From Solanum dulcamara (lineage: Eukaryota > Streptophyta > Magnoliopsida > Solanales > Solanaceae), in NCBI RefSeq assembly GCF_947179165.1, contig NC_077244.1, forward strand, positions 14,872,449 through 14,936,448: 64,000 bases of DNA, given 5' to 3'. The notes under the pieces are model-generated. The model did no database searches. It was not told the DNA's origin and saw only the letters and a list, made by a program, of their open reading frames with translations. The position numbers were made by a program, and so were the translations under genes. The stretch's first letter is position 1. Each line of letters begins with the position of its first letter. Shown one piece after another: positions 43,652 to 53,675 of this stretch.

Positions 43652-44233
43652 TGTAAAGTCTTTGCCACAAATCATGTAAAGTCTTTGCCTCAGATGGTGT
43701 AAAGTCTTTAGCTCGGACTATGAAATGCCTTTTCTTTGCCATAAATCATGTAAAGTCTTTGCCTCAGACGGTGTAAAGTCTTTAGCTCGGACTATGGAAT
43801 GCCTCTGATTCAGACAGTGTAAAGTCTTTGCCACAAATCATGTAAAGTCTTTGCCTCAGATGGTGTAAAGTCTTTAGCTCGGACTATGGAATTCCTCTGA
43901 CTCAGACAGTGTAAAGTCTTTGCCACAAATCATGTAAAGTCTTTGCCTTAGACGGTGTAAAGTCTTTAGCTCAGACTATGGAATGCCTTTTCTTTGCCAC
44001 AAATCATGTAAAGTCTTTGCCTCAGACGGTGTAAAGTCTTTAGCTTGGACTATGGAATGCCTCTGACTCAGACGGTGTAAAGTCTTTACCATAAATCATG
44101 TAAAGTCTTTGCCTTAGACGATGTAAAGTCTTTAGCTCGGACTATGGATTGCCTTTTCCTTGCCACAAATTATGTAAAGTCTTTGTCTCAGACGGTGTAA
44201 AGTCTTTGTCTCAGACGGTGTAAAGTCTTTGAC
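43652..44233. repeat. Tandem array with 19 TGTAAAGTCTTT motifs
   Basis: Nineteen copies of TGTAAAGTCTTT spaced 23-47 bases apart, in a higher-order order of three sub-units (followed by GCCACAAATCA, GCCTCAGACGG and AGCTCGGACTATGGAATGCC). AAAGTCTTT is close to a perfect palindrome. The array starts about 145 bases upstream of the antisense PMD start codon (minus strand) and about 1.3 kb before the 3' LTR. Confidence 0.95.
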
Positions 44234-45500
44234 TTGGACCAATAGAATAAAAGTTTATTGCATATGAAGTAATATTTTCATTTAAAAAATAATAATAATA
44301 ATAATAATAAATATATATATATATATATTAAAAAAAATAAAAAAAAATAAATGTACCTCATATGTTGATGAACTCAAGAGGATATGCAAAAAGGAGTATC
44401 AAAACTGTCAATACCAATGATGAAAATAAATAGAAGGAGAGAGTCTATTTATAGACAAATAGTGATGGTGAGAGAGTCCTTCTTCCAAAGTAATTGTAAT
44501 TACTTTTTGGCAGAACTCTAGTAAAATGATACAAATTTCTTCTCTTCAAATCCTAATTGGATGTGAAATTGTGAAAATTTGGGCTATCCATATTTTAAAA
44601 GGAGTGTGTCCTTTCAGAATTCTAATTGGATTTGGAAGACAGAATAAAGGGTAGACATTTGCAAAAAAAAAAAAAAAAAAAAAACGTGAAAAAAAAACGT
44701 GAAAAAAAATAAAAAATTATCTAGAACGATATTGAAGGAGTTTAAATTTAAATTTTGGATATATTGTATAACTTTGTGTCTAAATTCAAAATAATCAAGC
44801 GGCTTGTGATTTTGAAGTTCCTACATGAAGATACAAAAGTTTTAATAAAATCACTCAAATCTGAAACCGCCAGCATGGCAAAATCTAGAGCTAACTTTAA
44901 ATTTTTTTTTATCTAGAACGGTCATGAAAGTATTAAATTCTCAATTTTGGATATGTTGTAAATCGAGAAGTCTAGTTTCTAGAAAATCACACCGTTCATA
45001 ATTCCTACGTATCTACAATAAGATATGAATTTTCTACGACAAACATGTCGAGATGAGGAAAAGGCTGTTGAAAATCAAAGAAAAGAAAGAAGAAAGTACC
45101 ACGGCGCTGATCGTCAAGCCACATTGCTGCAAAACAATGAAGGTCGGACATCTATTTATAGAGGTTTATTAGCACCTATTATAATTAGATCCAAACTTGA
45201 ATTAGGCTTCTACAAAATTGACTCCTAATCGGATTCCAATTAGTGGTGGAATCTTGCATGGCAAGTAAACACCCAAAAAGGCAAAAAAAAAAAAAAACGT
45301 GAAAAAAAAATCATTTTTTTTCTTCTCTTTCCTAATCCTCATTGGATGTAACTAATTTGCTACATTCCTACTCCAACAATGATGAAGGGGTGCACCAATA
45401 TAGTATGAATTCACGGTACATCTCAAAAAAATGACATGTCATTATCCTACAAGTAATACTTCAAGCCTAGTCTTCAAAAGATAAAATATCTCGACAAGAC
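44234..45500. other. Untranslated 3' part of the Tat element
   Basis: AT-rich, with (ATA)n near 44286-44330, A-tracts of about 22 and 14 bases followed by CGTG (44662-44690, 45284-45300), and two copies of a TCTAGAACG...TTTTGGATAT block (44721, 44914). No coding region supported. Confidence 0.6.
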
Positions 45501-45515
45501 TTGAAGCAGGGGGCA
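45501..45515 (+). other. Polypurine tract of the Tat element
   Basis: TTGAAGCAGGGGGCA directly before the 3' LTR, the expected primer for plus-strand DNA synthesis. Confidence 0.75.
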
Positions 45516-45517
45516 TT

Positions 45518-46611
45518 TGTAATCATTTACAATTTATTAAATATAAATTTGTAGAATGGTTCAATTTATATTAAATTCAAGATATATTAGTCCAAATAAA
45601 TATTTTGGATTAATAAAATTGGATCAATTATTTAAGCCCAATAAATGTGGATTTAATTAAAAAAACTAAATCCATTGATTTGGGCTATAAAGATGACTCC
45701 ACTTTGTTAAGTCCAATATCATCTCATCCTAGAGGCCCATTTTTATGCCACATATCAAAGTTATGTGACAATCCAAGTCAAATTAAATAAGCCACTAGAA
45801 TTATGCCATGTGCCAAAATTAGGTGGCAATCCAAGTCAAATTAAATAAGCCACTAGAATTATGCCATGTGCCAAAGTTAGGTGGCAATCCAAGTCAAATT
45901 AAATAAGCCACAAAAATCATGCCACGTGTCAAAGTTAGGTGGCAATCCAGGTCAAATTAAATAAACCACTAAAATCATGTCACATGTCAAAGTTATGTGG
46001 CAATCTAAGTCAAACTAAATGAGCCACTAGAATAATGCCACGTGTCTATGTGACATGTTCTGACCAATCAAATTAAAACTCTTCAACAAAGAAATCTGAT
46101 TGGTCAGTTCAAACCAACCAATCAAATCACACCCTCATACCACTCCCTACAACTATAAATAGGGGTCCTCATTATTCTGAAAGTTTTTTTTTTTGGAAGA
46201 ACAAGAAGCAAGAAGAGAGCTCGTGGATCAAAGGCCGCAAATTCTCTACAAAGCTACAAAGTTCAAGCAATCAAATTCAAGCTCAAGTTCAAGATCAAGA
46301 ACGAAGACAAATATCAAAAACTTTGAGATCAAGTTACTTGTTCATATTTATCGTTCGTCATAACCATACAAGTGTTCGTGACGAATAATTCAAATCCAAA
46401 TTCGAAGACGTAGATTCAAGATCAAGCTATTCAAGCCCTTGACTCTAAATCAAATTCAAATTCAAGTTCAACGTGTTTCATATTATTTGAAGAATCAGAT
46501 GATTATTATAGAGATTGTAACCGCATTACATTTTGAAATCAAATACTACACTTTGTTACTCCAATTTTCTGGTCTTGATTATTTATTTTTCTCGGCTCGA
46601 AAATTTGTTGT
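45518..46611 (+). repeat. 3' LTR of the Tat element
   Basis: Matches the 5' LTR from TGTAATCATTTACA to AATTTGTTGT, then diverges about five bases before the presumed end. Carries the same 58-bp array (45745-46034) and TATA box (46154-46162). Most differences from the 5' LTR are transitions. Confidence 0.9.
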
Positions 46612-46717
46612 AATCTTCATATAGATCAAACCTGATTAATATATGTCGATAGATGTTCCAATTGTCTAATAAGGAACTGAGCAAACTATTTTGGAATCAA
46701 ATTTCACGAATCATATA
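46612..46717. other. Junction sequence of unknown origin
   Basis: 106 bases between the Tat 3' LTR and the copia LTR. It does not continue the LRR frame of pseudogene 2 in any frame I tried, so the right-hand part of that gene is deleted or far away. Confidence 0.5.
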
Positions 46718-47300
46718 TGTTGGAAAAAGGTGGACAAACACAAAAATATATTTGGTCAAAATAATGAAAATAAAATGGAAAAATAATGACATCAAGAATT
46801 TTACGTGGAAACCATTTTAAATAAGGGAAAAACAAGGGGCCTAGAGGAGCAACTGATATCACTATAGTAAAGAATTTTACACCGTATAGTCACGAGTACA
46901 ATACTCAAAATGACTACTGCACACTCAAAAGGAATAACACTTTTTTAATTTATCACCTTACTAAAATATCGCTCATACTCAATTTTTTTTCAGTGACTAT
47001 TTTCTAATACATAGTCTATCAAAACCTCACAACTCTCTAAATATTTTTCTAGATCTGTGAATTATTGTGTTTATGATGAAGAAGAAGTTCTCTATTTATA
47101 GAGAGATTTCCAACAAGTTGAGTCAATCAAAAGGATTAGTTAGTTGCAATTTTCAACTGCAAATTGCACCGTCCATTCAAAAAAATTCTGCCAATGATTC
47201 AAATTCAACATTTGCTGCAATATTGCTTTTGACAATTTCTTACAGTTATTGAAGATGTGGCAACTATTGTTGAATAAAATTACATGGGATGGACCGCACA
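46718..47300 (-). mobile_element. 3' LTR of the minus-strand copia element
   Basis: 583 bp from TGTTGGAAAAAGG to GGACCGCACA. On the minus strand it starts TGTGCGGTCC right after the polypurine tract GGGACTGGAAGGGGAGATT (47301-47319). A TATA box TATAAATAGA (minus strand, 47091-47100) is present. The matching 5' LTR is not in the window. Confidence 0.85.
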
Positions 47301-47319
47301 AATCTCCCCTTCCAGTCCC

Positions 47320-48257
47320 ATGCACCAGAAGGAGGTATCTTCATCTTCTCAAAGAGAGCTCATGCCAATAAGTTCTTTGCACAAATCAAACTTGTCCTTT
47401 GTTACCACTTTGGTTTGTATATCTGCAGGATTCTCATTTGTAGAGATTTTTTCAACCTGCATAAATTCATCTTCTATCTTTTCTCGAATCCAGTGATATC
47501 TCAAGTCTATGTATTTTGTGTACATAGAGTTTTTGTTCAAGTCTATTTCACTTTGACTGTTACAATAGTCGACATACTCCTTATGATGCAAGCCAAGCTC
47601 TTGAAGAAATTATTTGAGCCATATCATCTCCTTGCCAACTTCAGTAGCCGCAATATATTCAGCTTCAGTTGTAGACAATGCAACACACTTTTGCAACTTT
47701 GACTACCATGATATAGTTTCCCCTTAAAAAGTAAACAAATATCCAATAGTGAATTTTGTGTTATCAAGGTCATCTGTCATATCAGCATCTGTATAACCCT
47801 TCAAGATTGGATTTGATCCTTCAAAACACAAGCATTTATCTAAGCTTCTTCTCAGATATCTGAGTATCCACTTTACAGCTTCCCAATGTTATTTTCCTGG
47901 ATTGTCGAAAAATCTGCTGACAACACTAACTGTGTGAGCAATATCAGGTATAGTGCATACCATTGCATACATTAAACTTCCAATGACGGAGGAATATGGA
48001 ACTTTGGCCATGCTCTATTTTTCCTCCCTAGCTGTAGAATACATCTTCTGAGACGAGTAATTCTCATGGCCAAAATTTACTTGGCATGAACCAAGTCTTT
48101 CATAGAAAAAGACTTACATAACTTTTTCTTCATCTCGTTAATCTTGGAAGTATTCCTGCCCACAATCAATATATCATCCACATATACTAAAAGGATGATA
48201 AAATCATCGCTAGAAATTTTTTGTTCAAACATACAATGATTTGAGAAAGTCTTGTTA
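47320..48257 (-). pseudogene. pol: Copia reverse transcriptase/RNase H, 3' part
   Basis: Minus-strand Ty1/copia pol. Nearest the chromovirus insertion it reads LLVYVDDILIVG (RT catalytic YVDD, about 48160-48190). It then runs through GYTDADMTDDLDN of the RNase H and the C-terminal segment at 47349-47591 (SEIDLNKNSMYTKYID, ENPADIQTKVV). Several stops and shifts occur between 47591 and 48130. The 5' half of this RT lies at 56229-56604 on the far side of the insertion; the sequence is continuous if one copy of the TGTTA duplication is disregarded. Confidence 0.88.
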
Positions 48258-50812
48258 TGTCACGACCCGAGCCTAGAACCTAGACGTGACACGGCGAATG
48301 AGACACCCGGAGGTACCTCACCCAAGCCTCTTAGCATTCATTAAGCATTTCATTGGTAATGGTAAACAATAATAAGCGGAAATAAAAACATTTTCCATTT
48401 GTGTACAAACATACCTCTACTAATAGACTTGGCGGGGGCTAAGACATATCCCTAGCTCACCCTCATAATAAGTGTCAAGAAATACCTTAATAAAAGTCAT
48501 ACTATTCTATATAACATAAGCTTAGACTAAAGAGGATGTTGTTCCCAAAACATGGGAACTCACCACAAGCAATCTTCAAACTAATTCTAGTTAGCCACGT
48601 GGAGGAGATCGAGAAGCGACGTCGATTCCTACGTGGTGATATCATGTAGGCAAAAGTATGCGTTAGTACTTTGAATGTACTAAGTATGTAAGTATGCTAT
48701 GAAATGAAGAACATAAGAGAGACATGAGTAAGCAATATGCATAAGTGAATGCATGCATTAGACATCGTCATATGAAACTTTAAAATATTCATTTTATGGG
48801 AAAGTGACCATAACCGACATTTAAGACCATGCGAGCTATTACATGAAATCCAACATAAGCCCCTACGTTGGCACGGGGATATTACTTGCCAGGTAGAACT
48901 CCATTTAGTTTACATTTAATTATTTAACATTTGGTGGCTACAAAGGCCTAGCCGACAAGGGCTCCTATGGTGGCACATAGTTAATGCAACATGAGACTTT
49001 ACTTAAGGACCCCTTAGGTTGAGTTCCCATCTACATGCTACATTCGGTGCTAGATCAAATCCCATGGAATAACGTTTAAATATCATAATAACATAAGCAT
49101 CGTATAACTTTAGACATCAAATCATCATCGATGGAATAGCTCATTAAAACCTTTGGTTTATAATATCATCATGACTACTATGCCCTATTTACCGTTCTAC
49201 TAATGAACCTAGATTTATAAAAAAATTAGGTCTACAATCAGTGATGGCATTCTGGGTACCATGCTAATCGGACCTTCCATTCTGGAAAAATGTTCAAAAG
49301 CATTGACGGCCTATAGGGAGGTCTAACATGTCATATCATAACCTTAAACATTTCATTTGATTCAATGCGAGAATTGTCCTTTCACATTGAAACCTTACTT
49401 TGGCTAAGAAACCCTTTCATCAATCAAGCATTCGATCATTTCACAAGACTCCCTTAAACATAGGCATTTGCTTCATACACTTTGATTTGGAGTCAAAATT
49501 TTAATTCAACTTCATATCAACATAAGAAGACTAGGTGGGTTCATTTCATATAACTTTCAAATACATTTAAAGAATACTTGTATGCGTGAGAGTGATACGA
49601 ATGCATCAAATCAAATATCTTAAAAATAACCCACCATATGCACTTTAAAATTACTTTCAAGCCTTCATATAAGTACCTTGATAAACCATCCATTTCATGT
49701 AAATAAGAATCAACATAAGTCAATATAGGTAATAAACTTCAAATATTCAAGAATCTATATATTTGGAATCGTAGTATGAAAATTCCTAAAATTTCTCATC
49801 ACTTGAAATTAAGAGTCAATACACATATATATACCAATAGGAGTAAATAAACTTAAATATACCATAATCTATGCATTGGAAACCATTATGTAAAATAACA
49901 TAAGATTTCATCATTTAAAATTGATATACAAAGTTGAGAAAACATTTGGGCTCCATGGGTGGAAGAACCCATGGATGAAAACCTAGATACCTTAGGGAGG
50001 AACTTGAAGAAGAATTGGAGAAGTCTTGGTGTTAGGTCTTCAATGGAAAGGTTGAATCCTTGAGTTTGATAGAAAAATTGGAGAGGATGAGTTGAGAGAG
50101 AAGAGGATGAAGTTTAGGGTTCTTTGGAGAGGTGAAAGACTGAAAATAATGAGCCTAAAACATCCTTGTTAGTGTATATATGTTTAGGAAAAATACCCAA
50201 ACTGCCCTTCATCAAAATTCTGGAAATTGGCAAAAATTCTGCTGGCGCTATAGTGGCGCGTCGCACCACTGCAGCGCCAATCCAAAATAGGCTTAAAACC
50301 TGCACATCTGATAGTGGCGCGACGCCCCAAGAACCAAACTACTGAGGCTTGCTCCTGGCGCTATAGTGGCGCGTCGCGCCACTCGGCGCCAAGCCCAGGT
50401 TTCCTCCAGTCACAGCCCAGGCCTGAAATTCCTGCAGTACTAGTCCTTCTTAGGATTATCATAACTTTTGACTCCAAACTCCAAAATTTACAATCTTGGC
50501 GGCGTTGGAAAGAAGACTCGAATACCTTTAATTTGGTAGGTTGTGGACCACCCAGTTTGGTATGTTCAAAGAGATATGGTCATTGGAAGTTGACCCTTAT
50601 ACGAACTCATTCGGAAACTTAGCCGAGACTAATTCTTTGGACTCGACTTGGTTTTAGGGATCCCTTATGACCCTAAATCACATATAATACCCTTGAATTA
50701 CTTAGAAATTGATCCTAACTCATAAATACACTTTAAAGTTGTCGAGTACGATCCTATACGTACATGAAAAAAATGCTACGGGTCTTGGTGTAGAACTTTT
50801 TGGGGTGTTACA
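48258..50812 (-). repeat. 3' LTR of the chromovirus-like element
   Basis: 2555 bp, TGTCACGACCC to GGGTGTTACA on the plus strand. Contains GGCGC palindromes at about 50245-50395 like those in the solo LTR at 11039. Confidence 0.9.
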
Positions 50813-51058
50813 TTATCTCCCCCTTGGGAACATTCATCCTCGAATGAGAATCATTAGCATAGAAGGGAACATGGTACGAGTACTAGCAACCCAACATATA
50901 TACAATGACACTTGAAATGCATCAAACATGAAATCTCTAAACTTTAGCATAAATCATAACTTTTAAAATTCAACTTCATGAATATGCATGCACGTGAGGA
51001 CTTAGGAAAAATTGAAACATAAGAGCCTTAAACATTTGAACATGAATGACTTATTAAC

Positions 51059-51265
51059 TTAGGCTTGAGTAAAATGAAAGAGATGAGGATAACATTTCAT
51101 CATAGTCGTTTCCACTTCCCATGTAACACTTTCAACTTGTTGATTTCTCCAAAGTACCTTGACGGATACAACTTCCCTTTTTCTCAACCTCTTAACTTGT
51201 CGGTTTAAAATTTTGACCAGAACCTCTTCATAGGTCAAGATTTCTTCAACATTCACTACTTTCAA
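51059..51265 (-). pseudogene. Integrase C-terminal chromodomain-like fragment
   Basis: The 68-residue frame contains VKILNRQVKRLRKREVVSVK, VLWRNQQVESVTWEVE and CYPHLF, the conserved C-terminus of plant chromovirus integrases. In chromoviruses such a tail steers integration to particular chromatin. The catalytic integrase upstream of it is gone. Confidence 0.8.
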
Positions 51266-52461
51266 TGGATGACGGAACTAGGATTCCCCACGTATTTCCT
51301 CAACATAACCACATGAAACACCGAATGAACCGGGGATAACTCCAATGACAAATCACATTCATAGGCCACCTTACCAAAAAGCCTTAGAATCTTATACCTC
51401 CATAGGAAAATCTATTCCAAGAGTACTACCCCTTACTACCATATTTCACAAACCTCAAGACCTAATAACGAAACATCCAATACATCGTACATTCACCCCT
51501 ATGCCATCAATATTATATTCAAGCCTAGTTCTATAACCACTCTAATACAATCACTTGAAACCCTTAACAAAAGTCATCAATAGCCTACTATACTCACTCA
51601 CATATTTGCAACCACACATTTAAGCCTACCGTTCTAACCACTTTATGGCTCCCTTGTTGTGTCTACCTTAGCATCTCTATATCCTCAGTGGTATTCACTC
51701 CTACCAAAGGTCACACCAATATACTCTTACCTATCTATTGCACATAATGAGGTCTCATCTAGTTCTTCTTCCATGTCTATAACCTTAAATGGACCAAGCA
51801 TACCATAATTATCACAATATGGAACACCCACTCTTTCCTCAATCTTCCCTAACTCATCCATCGAGAGCTATGAACTCTACTCAATATCATTTCTCTTTGT
51901 CCATCTATATTGGGACACATAACCAACCTTGGTAATGACATACTCCATCTCCCCCTTGGTAAAAGACTTCTACTTTCTAATCTCCTACCAATTCCTTCAA
52001 CTTTACCAATGATGGGTCAAGGTCTTGTTTTACTTAGCGTCTACAACCAAACACGATTCGGACCGAATTTGCACTACCATAATCAGAACTACCCAACCTT
52101 ACCCCTAATCTAGCGAACCGATGAACATCCCTTATAACTCCTTCTTTCATTCATCAACATGAGGCATGCTCCTTATAAAAACCCTACTAAGTGCACCTGC
52201 CATACATTGGCCTTACGCGGATGATAATTCACACTCATGTCATAAAACTCATTAGCCAGGGGAGCCAACTCAAGAGAAGGACTTTCAAAATTGACATCCC
52301 TAACCCTTAGAAATCAATATTCGAGCCTTAAGAAAGGAAGTGAACTAGCCCTTTACTACCGAATCATGACCTTTCTATTCAAGAATAACATCAAAATCTG
52401 CCATGTCAAGATCAATAAGATCACAAGGAACAACTTTGTGCAAGATAAACATAGGACAACT
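51266..52461 (-). pseudogene. Deleted and decayed pol remnant
   Basis: About 1.2 kb where roughly 3 kb of protease-RT-integrase would be expected. Only short, frame-broken traces remain and I cannot assign domains. Confidence 0.5.
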
Positions 52462-53237
52462 CTAATAGATTTTATTTCTAACAACAACCGACTCACCAAT
52501 GGAGGTAGACACCAAATAGGGTTCCAATAATATTTTGAGATATACATCAACCACTTTGCAAGAAATAAAGAAACAACCCACAATTGGTATCGGATCTAAC
52601 AATGCATGCACTTCAAAATCAAAAACCTTTAACTTACCAGTCCCAACATCGGGAGAATCCTCTAACTCCTGATGAATCTGAAAGGCATACGATCTTTCTT
52701 GGCGCTGACCGCCATCCGATGGAGTAGCACTTTGATCTGGATGACCTATAGTCTGGGCCAGAACCTGAGGTCTAGTACCACTCCTACACTCCCTTGCATA
52801 ATGACCTGACTTTCCACACCTATAGCAAGCATCCAACCCCACTAAGCACTCTCCCCTATGGTTTTTCCCACACTTGGAATACTTGAAAATAGTAGATGTA
52901 CTCAAACTACCACCGAGATTGGATTGAGAAGCTCCACCCTTGCATCTAGCCCTCTTAGACTCCCTCCCTTTACTAGAAGCTACCTGTCAGTCCCTCATCA
53001 TATGAGCCATACCACCACACTTGTATCAACCCTCCTTACCGGCCATGCATTCTCCTTGGTGGTTCTTACCACACTATCGCAAAGGGGAAATTGTCGTTTC
53101 TCCTTATTAGGCCTAGACACTGGGGCATTAGCAAGAGATGAACAACTATCGGTCCGCGCACCATTGAATCCCCTAGATTTCTCCCTTATAGCATTCATCT
53201 TACTCACCCACTGCCTTTTCTTCCTACCCGCATTCAC
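52462..53237 (-). pseudogene. gag: Chromovirus-like gag with zinc knuckles
   Basis: Minus strand. The upstream part (53237 to about 53090) reads NAGRKKRQWVSKMNAIREKS; after a shift near 53080, 52905-52462 reads SKCGKNHRGEC and then CYRCGKSGHYARECRSG, a clean C-x2-C-x4-H-x4-C zinc knuckle that binds element RNA. The frame continues to FDFEVHALLDP, the start of the protease active-site region, where homology breaks. The start of gag lies near 53500 but is interrupted by stops. Confidence 0.8.
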
Positions 53238-53659
53238 CTGAATTACCTCTTATTGATTCAACTGAGCCATCACATCCCATGCCAATAATAGGATGGCATC
53301 ATGAAATTCTGCATTAGTCACTTGTTCGGCTAGCGGGTCGTTAGGGATTTGTCCCTCATTAGCATCAGTCCCTTCTTGAACTGGAGCCTCCGAAGCTGGA
53401 GTAACTTGGTCCTTGATAGCATCCATTATTCTCGGTGAAGGTAATATTTTTTGAGGTATTATCTAGAGAACATGAAACAATTTGTTAGATAAGGAAAGTC
53501 TTAGGACAACTCTAAGGCACGACATAAATCATGAAGGAAGGGAAACTTTCCTAAACGCCTCATAGTCTCCTATTCATAATTGTGGTGCGCTTCACAACCA
53601 TGAACAAGACCCCACTTGATGCGGTATGTTGGACTCCGAGGACCATTTCAAAACCTCAT

Positions 53660-53671
53660 GCTCTGATACCA
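53660..53671 (-). other. Primer binding site (initiator Met tRNA)
   Basis: On the minus strand TGGTATCAGAGC, the standard complement of the 3' end of initiator methionine tRNA, lies 4 bases inside the 5' LTR border. Confidence 0.9.
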
Positions 53672-53675
53672 AGTT

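Larger units (their letters stand above)
31271..46611 (+). mobile_element. Tat-type Ty3/gypsy retrotransposon, 15.3 kb
   Basis: Complete in layout: 5' LTR, primer site, gag, protease, reverse transcriptase, two RNase H domains, integrase, an antisense plant mobile domain gene, a tandem repeat field, a polypurine tract and a 3' LTR. The dual RNase H and the extra antisense gene place it in the Tat (Ogre/Retand) lineage. The LTRs are about 1.1 kb and differ at roughly a dozen or so sites by eye, so the insertion is recent. It interrupts LRR pseudogene 2. No target duplication can be seen: the 3' LTR stops at TTGTTGT, about five bases short of the TTTACA end seen in the 5' LTR, so the right border has been lost. 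Pol is broken by one frameshift and four stops. Confidence 0.92.
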
